Shown: one piece after another, positions 44,491 through 52,660 of the stretch | Layout of the letters: the number at the start of each line of letters is the position of its first letter | Position numbering within the stretch: the first letter of the stretch is position 1 | From: JANLQX01 sp031423635 | GTDB taxonomy: Bacteria > Actinomycetota > Acidimicrobiia > Acidimicrobiales > JANYDT01 | DNA length: 64,000 nt | NCBI GenBank assembly: GCA_031423635.1 | Contig: JANPFX010000077.1 | Span: forward strand, 1 to 64,000 | Direction: 5' to 3' | Notes under the pieces: model-generated | Seen by the model: only the letters and a program-made list of their open reading frames with translations | Told to the model about the DNA's origin: nothing | The model's database searches: none | Position numbers and translations under genes: made by a program

Positions 44491-45633
44491 ATGGTCGATG
44501 CTCCCGTCATCGCCCCGTTCCGGCGCTTCGCCGGTCTCGACGGCCTCCGCGCCTTCGCGGTTCTTCTCGTCGTCTGGCACAACTGGGGCGCGTTGCCGTT
44601 CACCCGTCGTTTCGGTCGAGCCGGGGAGCTCCGGGCGGGGTACATCGGCGTGAGTGTGTTCTTCGTCATCAGCGGCTTCCTCATCACGCATCTTCTTCTC
44701 GACGAGGTTGCCGCGAGTGGGCGCGTTCGCATCTCTGCGTTCTATGTTCGGCGGGCATACCGGCTTCTTCCCGCACTCCTCCTCACGCTGATCCTCCTGA
44801 TTGCCACGGGGGCCCGGCGACACCACCCGTGGAGCGACACGGCCCACGCCACAGCGACGGCACTCGGCTACATCTTCAACCTGGCCGCCGAGCGTGCGCC
44901 GGTGGCCAAACCGTTGGGCGGGGCCGGCTGGGGGCACTTGTGGTCGCTCTCCGTCGAGGAGCAGTTCTACCTCGTCTGGCCTGTCCTCATCGGGCTGCTC
45001 GCCCGCAGGTGGTCGCCGAAGGCAGTCACCTGCGGCCTGGTCGCGGCGTCCTGTGCGATCACGGCCTGGCGGACCCACCTCTGGCTCGACGGGGCGTCGT
45101 TCTTTCGCCTCTATCTCCTCACCGACGTTCGCTGTGATGCGATCCTCCTGGGTGCTGCGTCGGCAGTGGCGCTTCGCACGTTCCCCGGGTTGCGCCTGTT
45201 CGCCGGGCGGGTCGGCTGGACGCTCGGGCCGTTGCTGATCGGCGTGCTGGTGCTTGCCCACCGAGGCTCATCGGCGGACCCTGCGGCTCCACCCGGGTGG
45301 CTCGTCGGGCCGGGCACGCTCGTCGTCTCGGTGGCAGCCGTGCTCATGGTCCTGATCGCGGTCACCGAGTCGGGGGGCAGGGTCCAGCGGGTGCTGGATT
45401 GCGCTCCCGTGGCGGCGATCGGTCGGCGGTCGTACGGGATCTACCTGTTCCACTACCCGCTCGAAGCGATCACGGCGAACCTTCGGGGTGGCTGGTTCCT
45501 CGCGCTCGGATCGACCGTTGCGCTGACCGAGATCAGCTACCGGTTCGTTGAACTCCCGGTGCTGCGCCGCCTGCCGGCGTCCGCGTTCCGTCGGCCAATC
45601 GGGATGAGCGCACGCCACGCGGAAGTCACGTGA
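44491..45633 (+). CDS. OafA/YrhL-type acyltransferase 3 family membrane protein
   Basis: A 380-aa polytopic membrane acyltransferase. Family markers are GLDGLRAFAVLLVVWHNWG, GVSVFFVISGFLIT, the RRAYRLLPALL segment and LWSLSVEEQFYLVWP. These enzymes O-acylate cell-surface glycans or lipids. The ATG at 44491 is used; a GTG four codons upstream is possible. Roughly ten hydrophobic segments can be seen. The C-terminal SGNH esterase domain of some relatives is absent. The acceptor is unknown. Confidence 0.9.
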   Translation: MVDAPVIAPFRRFAGLDGLRAFAVLLVVWHNWGALPFTRRFGRAGELRAGYIGVSVFFVISGFLITHLLLDEVAASGRVRISAFYVRRAYRLLPALLLTLILLIATGARRHHPWSDTAHATATALGYIFNLAAERAPVAKPLGGAGWGHLWSLSVEEQFYLVWPVLIGLLARRWSPKAVTCGLVAASCAITAWRTHLWLDGASFFRLYLLTDVRCDAILLGAASAVALRTFPGLRLFAGRVGWTLGPLLIGVLVLAHRGSSADPAAPPGWLVGPGTLVVSVAAVLMVLIAVTESGGRVQRVLDCAPVAAIGRRSYGIYLFHYPLEAITANLRGGWFLALGSTVALTEISYRFVELPVLRRLPASAFRRPIGMSARHAEVT

Positions 45634-45741
45634 CGAGAGTCACACTCGCTGGATGACGGCGTGACATCCGAGTTGGACGCCTGTTCCGGAGAGTTACCGA
45701 CGTCATCCCGACCTCGACGCCTGTTCCAAGGAGCCCCACAA

Positions 45742-46365
45742 ATGCGTATGACCCGAACCCGCGCAGCTGTCGCTGTCGCCGCCCTCGCCCTTACCTTCGG
45801 GCTGGCCGCCTGCGGCAGCGATTCCGCCGACACCACGGCAGCCCCGGCCGAGACGGAAGCGGTGGCCGCCGAGACCGAAGCCCCGGTCGAGACCGAGGCC
45901 ATGGCCGCAGAGTCGGAAGCGGTGGCCGCCGAGACGGAAGCCGCTGCGGCAGCCGATGCGCCGAAGGACATCATCGATACCGCCGTTGCCGCCGGCAGCT
46001 TCAACACGCTGGCCAAGCTCCTCACCGATGCCGGTCTCGTGGAGACCCTGAAGGGCGAGGGCCCGTTCACCGTGTTCGCCCCGACCGATGAGGCTTTCGC
46101 CGCCGTCCCGGCCGACACCCTCGCCGCCCTCGGCGCCGACAAGGCCCTTCTCACCAAGGTCCTGACCTACCACGTCGTCCCGGGCAAGGTATTGGCCGCC
46201 CACAGCGCCGCCGGCGTTGACGCCACCGTGGCCGGTCCGACCGTCAAGCTCTCCATCGTCGACGGCAAGGTCATGGTGAACGACGCCACCGTCGTCACCG
46301 CCGACGTTGCTGCGTCGAATGGTGTCATCCACGTCATCGACAAGGTGCTCCTCCCCCCGGCGTGA
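45742..46365 (+). CDS. Fasciclin-domain lipoprotein
   Basis: A 207-aa lipoprotein. The signal peptide ends in a lipobox (FGLAAC) with the lipidated Cys at residue 24. A Glu/Ala/Thr-rich linker of about 50 residues with repeated (A/V)ETEA units follows. One FAS1 domain runs from about residue 75 to the end, with GPFTVFAPTDEAF and the C-terminal NGVIHVIDKVLLPPA. Such proteins sit on the outer membrane face and mediate adhesion or protein contacts. AAGGAG lies 8 nt before the ATG at 45742. A 12-bp direct repeat (gacgcctgttcc, 40-bp period) lies upstream, and a terminator follows. Confidence 0.93.
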   Translation: MRMTRTRAAVAVAALALTFGLAACGSDSADTTAAPAETEAVAAETEAPVETEAMAAESEAVAAETEAAAAADAPKDIIDTAVAAGSFNTLAKLLTDAGLVETLKGEGPFTVFAPTDEAFAAVPADTLAALGADKALLTKVLTYHVVPGKVLAAHSAAGVDATVAGPTVKLSIVDGKVMVNDATVVTADVAASNGVIHVIDKVLLPPA

Positions 46366-46383
46366 GCATCCTGATGTCGTGAT

Positions 46384-46430
46384 CGGCCCCGGGCCGGTGG
46401 TCCCCCCCTCCACCGCACCCGGGGCCGTTT
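46384..46430 (+). terminator. Terminator of the fasciclin gene
   Basis: Perfect 10-bp stem (cggccccggg 46384-46393, cccggggccg 46418-46427) with an inner ggtgg/ccacc stem, followed by a short ttt. It lies just after the fasciclin stop and just before the dispersed repeat cluster. Confidence 0.65.
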
Positions 46431-46443
46431 CGCGTCCGGACAC

Positions 46444-46677
46444 TGGGAGAGAGGTTGCCCCCTCTGTTGTTTGGGCGCTGCGCCGCTCGCTCCGCTCGAC
46501 TGCTCGCAACACGAGTGGCGCCGACATTGGGAGAGAGGTTGCCCCCTCTGTTGTTTGGGCGCTGCGCCGCTCGCTCCGCTCGACTGCTCGCAACACGAGT
46601 GGCGCCGACATTGGGAGAGAGGTTGCCCCAATGTATGGGGGCAGAACACCTCCGAACGCAGCTCGGAGGTGTTCTGC
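46444..46677 (+). repeat. Modular dispersed repeat, copy 3, with tandem internal unit
   Basis: Two successive units of exactly 84 bp (starting 46444 and 46528), each a box tgggagagaggttgcccc plus the GC-rich core, are identical over nearly all their length. A third box (46612) leads into an altered palindrome (ccccaatgtatggggg) and a terminal hairpin with perfect 15-bp arms (46641-46655 and 46663-46677) around a 7-nt loop. It fills most of the 343-nt gap between fasciclin and the aminotransferase. Confidence 0.88.
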
Positions 46678-46708
46678 AGCATCGGACGGACGCCCCTACC
46701 GTTGTCGG

Positions 46709-47866
46709 ATGGTCCGGGTCTCGACACGCTCGCAGGTGCCGCCGTTCTATGCGATGGCCATGGGCGCGCTCGCCGAGGCGCGTCAGACCCAAGGCCACCG
46801 GGTGCTGCACCTCGAGGTCGGACAGCCGAGCGGTGGCGCCCCAGCAGGAGCGCGAGCCGCCGCCGCCGAAGCGCTGACCCGTCGAGCCCTCGGCTACACA
46901 ACCTCGCCGGGCCTCCCCGAACTGCGGGCACGCATCGCCCGCCACTACGACCATTTGTACGGCGTCGGCGTCGACCCGCGCCAGGTCAGCGTCGTCGGCG
47001 GTGCATCCGGCGGATTCGTCCTTGCCTTCCTGGCGTGCTTCGACGTGGGTTCTCGCGTAGCCCTCACGGAGCCCGGCTATCCCGCGTACCGCAACACCCT
47101 CGACGCCCTCGGGTGCCTTCCGGTGGGCATCCCCATCGGCCCAGACACCGGATACCGGCTCACGGGATCGGCCATCGAGTCAGCCCATCGGGCCGCGCCT
47201 CTTGACGGATTGATCATCGCGTCTCCGTCCAATCCCACCGGCACCCAACTGAGCGACAACGACCTCGTCGACATCGTCTCGACCTGTCACCGTCTTGGCA
47301 TCACGTTGATCGCCGACGAGATCTATCACGGCATCACCTACGACACACCGGCGTCCACCGTGCTCTCGCACACGGGAAACGTCGTCGTGCTCAACAGTTT
47401 CTCGAAGTACTTCGGCATGACCGGATGGCGTCTCGGATGGATCGTTGCCCCGCCCGAACTCGTTGATCCCATCGATCGCCTGGCCCAGAACCTCTACATC
47501 TGCGCGCCCCATGTGTCGCAGGTCGCCGGGCTCGCTGCGTTCGACTGCGCCGACGAACTTGACGCCCGTGTCGTGGAGTTCGCCGAGAAGCGTCGCGTTC
47601 TCCTCGACGGACTTCACCGCGCCGGCCTGACCGACACCGCACCATCCGACGGCGCCTTCTACGCCTACGCCGACGTCTCCCATCTGACCGGCGATTCGTG
47701 GGGCTTGTGTCGGCAGTGGCTCACCGACATCGACGTCGCCGTCACGCCCGGTATTGATTTCGACCCGGTTCGCGGCCACCGGTTCATCAGGTTCTCCTAC
47801 GCGGGATCACTCGACGACGTGCGTGAAGCCGCCGAGCGCATCGCTGCGTGGACGTCGACGCGCTGA
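46709..47866 (+). CDS. PLP-dependent aminotransferase, class I/II
   Basis: A 385-aa fold-type I aminotransferase. The Schiff-base Lys is in SFSKYFGMTGWRLGW, cofactor-binding features include SPSNPTGT and ADEIYHG, and RFIRFSYAGS near the C terminus has the carboxylate-binding Arg. It resembles the aspartate/aromatic aminotransferase group; the exact amino donor is not readable. The ATG at 46709 gives a normal N terminus. The upstream in-frame stretch is repeat DNA and should not be added. The terminal hairpin of repeat copy 3 ends about 30 nt before the start. Confidence 0.9.
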   Translation: MVRVSTRSQVPPFYAMAMGALAEARQTQGHRVLHLEVGQPSGGAPAGARAAAAEALTRRALGYTTSPGLPELRARIARHYDHLYGVGVDPRQVSVVGGASGGFVLAFLACFDVGSRVALTEPGYPAYRNTLDALGCLPVGIPIGPDTGYRLTGSAIESAHRAAPLDGLIIASPSNPTGTQLSDNDLVDIVSTCHRLGITLIADEIYHGITYDTPASTVLSHTGNVVVLNSFSKYFGMTGWRLGWIVAPPELVDPIDRLAQNLYICAPHVSQVAGLAAFDCADELDARVVEFAEKRRVLLDGLHRAGLTDTAPSDGAFYAYADVSHLTGDSWGLCRQWLTDIDVAVTPGIDFDPVRGHRFIRFSYAGSLDDVREAAERIAAWTSTR

Positions 47867-47901
47867 CGACCGTGCGGCGAGCGCTGCGCCGACGCGCCGA
47901 A

Positions 47902-47926
47902 GCTCGACCCCGTGAGTCGAGCGTTT
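47902..47926 (+). terminator. Terminator of the aminotransferase gene
   Basis: A 7-bp stem (gctcgac/gtcgagc) with a 7-nt loop is followed by gtttc. It lies 36 nt after the aminotransferase stop and before the convergent subtilase. Confidence 0.5.
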
Positions 47927-47973
47927 CAGCCCCGTGGCGAGTGGCCTGTCCCCCGGCGACCACGCACCGAGTG

Positions 47974-49653
47974 CTATCCCCAGTAGGCGTCCGACCAGAC
48001 GTTGCCGGTCCACGTTGCACCTGACCAGGTCGCGCCCGACCAGGTGGACCCGGACCAGGACGAGCCAGACCACGAAGACCCGGACCACGAGGAACCCGAC
48101 CACGAAGACCCGGACCACGAGGAACCCGACCACGTGGAACCTGACCAGGTACCGCCGGCCCACGCCGTGAGGGTGAGTTCGGCCTGAGCTTGGGCGGGGC
48201 CGTTGTAGGGCTTGGCGAAGATGTCCAAGTCGCCGTTCAGTTCGATCCCGTTGTGCACGAGTCGTGACGAACCGCGGGCGGCGTCGAGGGATCCGCCTCC
48301 GAGGAGGGTTACCTTCGGCGGGTTGGTGGCGGACCAGATCGTTGGCGAGTTCCGGGCCAGGCGCAGGTCAAGGGCGCCCTTGCCCTGCATCTCCGGCTTG
48401 ACCTTCTTGAGCTTGATCGTCGATTCCGTCAGCGCCTGCTTCACCGAGTCGGGTGTGATGGAGGGATTCTGCTGAACGAGCAGAGCGGCCGCTCCGGAGA
48501 CGATGGCCGACGCCTGGGACGTACCGCTGCCGCGGAACAGCTGCTCGTTGATGTACCCGGTGCCGCCGTGCTTGGTGTCGATGGTCGAGCCGGGTGCCCG
48601 GAGGCTGACGATGCTCTTCCCCGGAACGACGAAATCGGGGCGCCGGGCCTTGCTGCCGTTCGACGAGAAGCTGGCGATCTCGTCCCATTCCCGCGGATTG
48701 GAGGCTGCGGTCTGACCCAGCGCACCGACGGCGATGATCGTGCCGGTGCGGGCCGGGTTGGTCATGGTGCTGCGCTTGTCGGCCCAGCCGGCGTTCCCGC
48801 TGGCGGCGACCACGACGATGCCCCGGCGCCAGGCCTGGTCGACGGCGAACGACAGCGGGTCGATCTTGACGTCCTGGGTGGAGTCCGTGCCGTAGGAGAG
48901 GTTCATCACCCGGATGTTCAGGCCGTTCTTGTTGCGGTTCGCGACGACCCAGTCGATCGCCGCGATCACCTGAGAGACATCGGTGGAACCGTCCTTGTCG
49001 GCGACCTTGACGCTGACGATGCGGGCATCGGGGGCCACTCCCACGAAGCCGCTGGTGGGGTCGCTGAGCGATGTGCCCGCCGTCCGTCCGGCGATGAGGC
49101 CGGCCATGTGGGTGCCGTGGCCGTAGGTGTCGACGTTGCGCTTGGCCGGGTCCTGCGACTCGAGGGAGAGGTCGGGTCCGAACAGCACGCGGTTCGCCGG
49201 CAGCGCGTCGCTGATCCGAACACCGGAGTCGATCAGGGCCACGTCGACGCCGCGGCCGGTGATGCCGGCGTTCCAGTACGCCGACGAGCCGATGATCTCG
49301 CTCACGTTCTTGGGGCCGCCCACGTCGGTGTAGGGGTTCCAAGCCTGGCTGAGCGGTCGAACGACCTCGTTCGGGGTGACCGATCGGATGCCGGGAACGC
49401 GACGAAGTCCGGTCAGGTCGCGCTGATCGACGGTCGCCGCGATCCCTCCGACGATATCGAGGCGGCGGGTGACCCTCCCTTTCACTCTGGCCACGGCGTC
49501 GACGGCACGTCCGACCTGGCCGGGATCAGCCGTGACGATGACCGAGACCGGTCGATCGGCGGCGACGGCCGGCTGAGGTCCGGTGACAACGAGGACCGGT
49601 GCGAGACCCAGCGCGCCGAGTGCAGCGATGGAGTGGAGGCGTGTCCGTTTCAC
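47974..49653 (-). CDS. Secreted subtilisin-family (S8) serine protease with a Trp-repeat tail
   Basis: A 559-aa preproprotease. A signal peptide is followed by an inhibitor_I9-like propeptide (about 40-110). The triad is Asp in VALIDSGV, His in YGHGTHMAG and Ser in GSGTSQASA, with the oxyanion Asn in AASGNAGW. The last 60 residues carry 13 Trp at exact 5-residue spacing, mostly as SWSGS/TWSGA, and the chain ends in WG. This tail could form a beta-rich wall- or glycan-binding patch. The GTG at 49653 is preferred over 49674 because GGAGA directly abuts the latter. It acts outside the cell; targets unknown. Confidence 0.9.
   Translation of the reverse strand: MKRTRLHSIAALGALGLAPVLVVTGPQPAVAADRPVSVIVTADPGQVGRAVDAVARVKGRVTRRLDIVGGIAATVDQRDLTGLRRVPGIRSVTPNEVVRPLSQAWNPYTDVGGPKNVSEIIGSSAYWNAGITGRGVDVALIDSGVRISDALPANRVLFGPDLSLESQDPAKRNVDTYGHGTHMAGLIAGRTAGTSLSDPTSGFVGVAPDARIVSVKVADKDGSTDVSQVIAAIDWVVANRNKNGLNIRVMNLSYGTDSTQDVKIDPLSFAVDQAWRRGIVVVAASGNAGWADKRSTMTNPARTGTIIAVGALGQTAASNPREWDEIASFSSNGSKARRPDFVVPGKSIVSLRAPGSTIDTKHGGTGYINEQLFRGSGTSQASAIVSGAAALLVQQNPSITPDSVKQALTESTIKLKKVKPEMQGKGALDLRLARNSPTIWSATNPPKVTLLGGGSLDAARGSSRLVHNGIELNGDLDIFAKPYNGPAQAQAELTLTAWAGGTWSGSTWSGSSWSGSSWSGSSWSGSSWSGSSWSGSTWSGATWSGATWTGNVWSDAYWG
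47977..48160 (-). repeat. Tandem repeat encoding the WSG pentapeptides
   Basis: 15-bp coding units, partly arranged as 30-bp pairs, give one Trp every five residues. Synonymous changes are few in the central copies, so these were duplicated recently. The plus-strand reading (PDHEDPDHEE-type) is only the complement. Confidence 0.88.
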
Positions 49654-49707
49654 TCGCGATCCATCGGCAACCACTCTCCGTGACCAAATGAGTCGTTCGG
49701 TTCGTTC

Positions 49708-52353
49708 CTACCCTGGACCGCTCGGACGGTGATGGGCCGCCCGGATCAGCGGTTCAGTGATCCTTGGCCTGCCCGACACACTGCGGACGGCCAGGCCGGC
49801 CGTGCCGCAGGTCAGATCGTCGACCAGCGCACCCAACGTCGTCGGGGCGCGCAGCCCCCGCCCCTGCATCCACGAGCACCCGAGTGCGCGGGCGGCCGCC
49901 ACGTCGCGGTTGCTCTCGATTCCTTTGGCCACCAGTCGGAAATCGAAGACCTCGCCGAGCTCGGTGAGTGCCCGCACGACGGGCATGACGGCAGCGTCCG
50001 ACAGACCTCCGACGGTGGTGCGGGCGAGCTTCACGATCAACGGCCGGACGTCGGCGAGGAGTTGGAACGGCACGTCGTCGAGCTCGAAGTCGTCGAGCGA
50101 CACGGCGACGCCGAGCTCGCGAAGGGTGCCGACGCGGCGGAGCACCGCCTCGGTTGAGCGGCGAAGCGCACGAACGGGGATCTCGAGCACCAATCGGTTG
50201 AGGTGGTCGGGCGCCGTTTGGCGGCGCACGACTTCCGCGAACGAGTCGCGGCTCAGCTGGGTGAGGCCGAGGTTGATGGCGACCGTGACGTCAGGGAAAC
50301 CCTCGGTCTGTTCCAGAGCGTCGGCGATGCTGCGCAACACGAACTCGTCGATGATCTCCGCGGCCGCCCCGTCGGTCAAACCGACGAGGAAGTCGTCGGG
50401 CCCGAGTACACCGTGCACCGGATGGTTCCATCGCAGGAGGCCTTCGATGCTCACGATTGCGCCGGTGGTGGTGTCGACCACCGGCTGGTAGGCCATCGAG
50501 AACTGGTCGAGAGGCACGTGCTGGGCCAAGTGGTTCGCGAGCTCGGTGCCGCGACCGTTCACCCCTGCCCGTTGGGGATCGATGACTTCGACGGCGTTCT
50601 TGCCACGGGCCTTTGCCCGGTACATCGCCTGATCGGCCCGGTCGAGGAGCGCGGCGAGATCGTCGCCGTCCACCACGACCCCGATTCCCACCGTCGCTCT
50701 CGGGGCGACCTCGATCCCGCTCGCCAACAGCATCGGCTGACGGATCACCTCGAGCAGCCGCTGGCCGCGAAGGTCCAGTGACTCTTGACGCGCGTTCGGG
50801 TCGAAGAGCAGGGCGAACTCATCGCCCGAGAGGCGGGCGGCCGATTCGGTCGAAGTGATTGCGGATTGGATGCGTCGACCGATCGTGACCAGCATGGCGT
50901 CACCGGCGGCGTGTCCGAAGGAGTCGTTGACGTTCTTGAAGTCGTCGAGATCGATGATGGCAACAGCCCACCGACCTCCGTTGACCCCTTTCGTGTTGAT
51001 GACCTGTCGCGCCGCTCGGGTGAATGCTGACCGATTGAGCAGCCCGGTGAGTGGATCATGCTGGAGCTCGTGGACGAGCCGGCGCTCCAGATCGCGCAGC
51101 TCGGAGATCGACGCCATCTGGCGCTCGTTCTCGATGAGCGACCCGATCTGGGCGGCCAGGGCGAAAGCGAGCGGAAGGTCCCGGGCGTCGAAGGCGTCGA
51201 CCCCCTCGACTTCCGAACCGATCAGCAGGACGCCGTCAACCAGATCCGGAACGTGGACGGGTACGACCAGACCCGAACGCAGACCCCGCTCGAGGATGGC
51301 GCGGCTCAGGACGTCTTCACCGAGGTCGCTGGCGTTGCGCATGTCGGCCGTCCCGGCGGGCGGGATCGACACGGCGTCGAGGAGTCCCGGCGTCGCACCC
51401 TGTCCGTTGCGTTGCGGGCTCTGGGCGTGTCGGCGGTTCCCGCCGACGTTCAGGGCGACTTCGACGTGGGAGAACCGGAGGTCCCGCTGGGCGTTTCCGA
51501 TCAATGCGGTGAGTGTGTGCTCGGTCGCCTCGGCGTGGCGCAGGGCTTCGGTCGACCGGTGGAGGAATTCCATCTCGCTCTTGCGCTGCCGCTCACGCTG
51601 GTAGACGACGTTGGATGAGTAGCCGATGAAGAACGGGACGAGCATCAGCGGGGTGGCCACAGGTGTGGTCGACGCGAGGGCCGCCGTCGCCATGCCGACT
51701 GCCGCTGTTGCCAAGCTCGCCAGCGCACTGACGAACACCGAAGGGAGCATCTCCGACGCGGGGAGCTTCTCGCCGCTCACCCGAACCACGAGAACGACGA
51801 GCATCGAACCGCAGACGGAGAACACGACACAAGCGACGAACCCGAACGTGATGGCGCGAAGTGTCGTCATCGACGAGATGTTGCCCAGATCGAGGACCAG
51901 CGCCGCGAGTTGCGAGCACAGCACGAACGTCGCGGCGTTGAAGGCAACTTTGAGCAGGGGTTGGCGACGGAGGAATCGCAGCGTCACGCATCCGCCCAGC
52001 ACGACCGCGCCGATCGTCGGACCATGTCCGAGGTGCAGCAGCGAGAGGAGCACGACGCCGTCGGTGAGCGAGATCGAATGTGCCGACCGGCCGAGGTGGA
52101 TGTGGACGACGAAGGCCTCGGCCAGGGCGAACAGGGCAACCATGCCGACCCAGCCACTCCAGCTGGACCACGCAGGATGCGCCACAGGGGGACCGTGGGT
52201 CACGGCGAACAACGCGAGGCCGACCGCCAAGATCAGAACGGACAGGACCCAGATCTGCGGTGCCCGGGACCGCCCACGGCCGACCGGCAACAGTTCAGAC
52301 TGGTTCCCCGACGCGACCGTCGTGACCCTCCCGTCGTTGTTCCTGTCCGGCAC
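49708..52353 (-). CDS. Membrane-anchored GGDEF-EAL protein with degenerate EAL domain
   Basis: An 881-aa cyclic-di-GMP-type signalling protein. About 200 N-terminal residues form six or more hydrophobic segments, followed by a GAF-like region (about 270-420). The GGDEF domain keeps a near-consensus SGDEF, so cyclase activity is possible. The EAL domain has EGLLRW in place of EALLRW, LDDFELDD where active enzymes have DDFGTG, KLART for KID, and AKGIES for A-E-G-x-E, which loses the catalytic Glu; it is probably a non-hydrolysing binder. The GTG at 52353 is uncertain. It ends near the convergent-side start of the subtilase. Confidence 0.9.
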   Translation of the reverse strand: MPDRNNDGRVTTVASGNQSELLPVGRGRSRAPQIWVLSVLILAVGLALFAVTHGPPVAHPAWSSWSGWVGMVALFALAEAFVVHIHLGRSAHSISLTDGVVLLSLLHLGHGPTIGAVVLGGCVTLRFLRRQPLLKVAFNAATFVLCSQLAALVLDLGNISSMTTLRAITFGFVACVVFSVCGSMLVVLVVRVSGEKLPASEMLPSVFVSALASLATAAVGMATAALASTTPVATPLMLVPFFIGYSSNVVYQRERQRKSEMEFLHRSTEALRHAEATEHTLTALIGNAQRDLRFSHVEVALNVGGNRRHAQSPQRNGQGATPGLLDAVSIPPAGTADMRNASDLGEDVLSRAILERGLRSGLVVPVHVPDLVDGVLLIGSEVEGVDAFDARDLPLAFALAAQIGSLIENERQMASISELRDLERRLVHELQHDPLTGLLNRSAFTRAARQVINTKGVNGGRWAVAIIDLDDFKNVNDSFGHAAGDAMLVTIGRRIQSAITSTESAARLSGDEFALLFDPNARQESLDLRGQRLLEVIRQPMLLASGIEVAPRATVGIGVVVDGDDLAALLDRADQAMYRAKARGKNAVEVIDPQRAGVNGRGTELANHLAQHVPLDQFSMAYQPVVDTTTGAIVSIEGLLRWNHPVHGVLGPDDFLVGLTDGAAAEIIDEFVLRSIADALEQTEGFPDVTVAINLGLTQLSRDSFAEVVRRQTAPDHLNRLVLEIPVRALRRSTEAVLRRVGTLRELGVAVSLDDFELDDVPFQLLADVRPLIVKLARTTVGGLSDAAVMPVVRALTELGEVFDFRLVAKGIESNRDVAAARALGCSWMQGRGLRAPTTLGALVDDLTCGTAGLAVRSVSGRPRITEPLIRAAHHRPSGPG

Positions 52354-52453
52354 GGTCGAACCATCGGCACCTCGACAGGGGACATTGACTCAGCCGGGTC
52401 GATCGACCTACGACCTTGCCGGCTGCCCGGCAGCATGTCGTCGGGTGGCGCGG

Positions 52454-52660
52454 CTACGGGCGTGGGCGTCGGGTGAGGGGGTGGTTGTTCCACCAGCGGC
52501 CGGAGAATCGCCAGTCGGTCGTGGTGGAGCTCTCGGCTGCAGCGTCGACCAGCAGCACCGGCTTCGGCCAGGCCCATTCCATCGCGGCGACGATAGCGAC
52601 GAGCTGGTCGTCGGTCGGAGTCGGCGAAATGTCCCGGGCAGACGCGATCGGGCCGTTCAC
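52454..52660 (-). CDS. accE: Acyl-CoA carboxylase epsilon-type subunit
   Basis: A 68-aa protein whose GTG (52660) overlaps the carboxylase beta stop by 4 nt. The PTDDQLVAIVAAMEW helix and the C-terminal WRFSGRWW fit the small epsilon subunits that actinobacterial acyl-CoA carboxylases use to stabilise the alpha-beta complex. It is too short for automatic calling in many pipelines. No alpha (biotin carboxylase/biotin carrier) gene is within the window. The assignment rests on position, size and the Trp-Arg pattern. Confidence 0.8.
   Translation of the reverse strand: MNGPIASARDISPTPTDDQLVAIVAAMEWAWPKPVLLVDAAAESSTTTDWRFSGRWWNNHPLTRRPRP

Noticed and set aside
45676..45727. Paired gacgcctgttcc repeats as a promoter element
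   Set aside because: Two 12-bp copies 40 bp apart are noted upstream of the fasciclin gene, but there is no consensus to tie them to a sigma factor or regulator.
46444..46612. CRISPR-like direct repeats
   Set aside because: Period is 84 bp, units are identical throughout with no unique spacers, and no cas genes are present.
48002..48187. Acidic PDHEDPDHEE-type repeat protein on the plus strand
   Set aside because: Exact complement of the WSG codons of the subtilase tail; no ribosome site.
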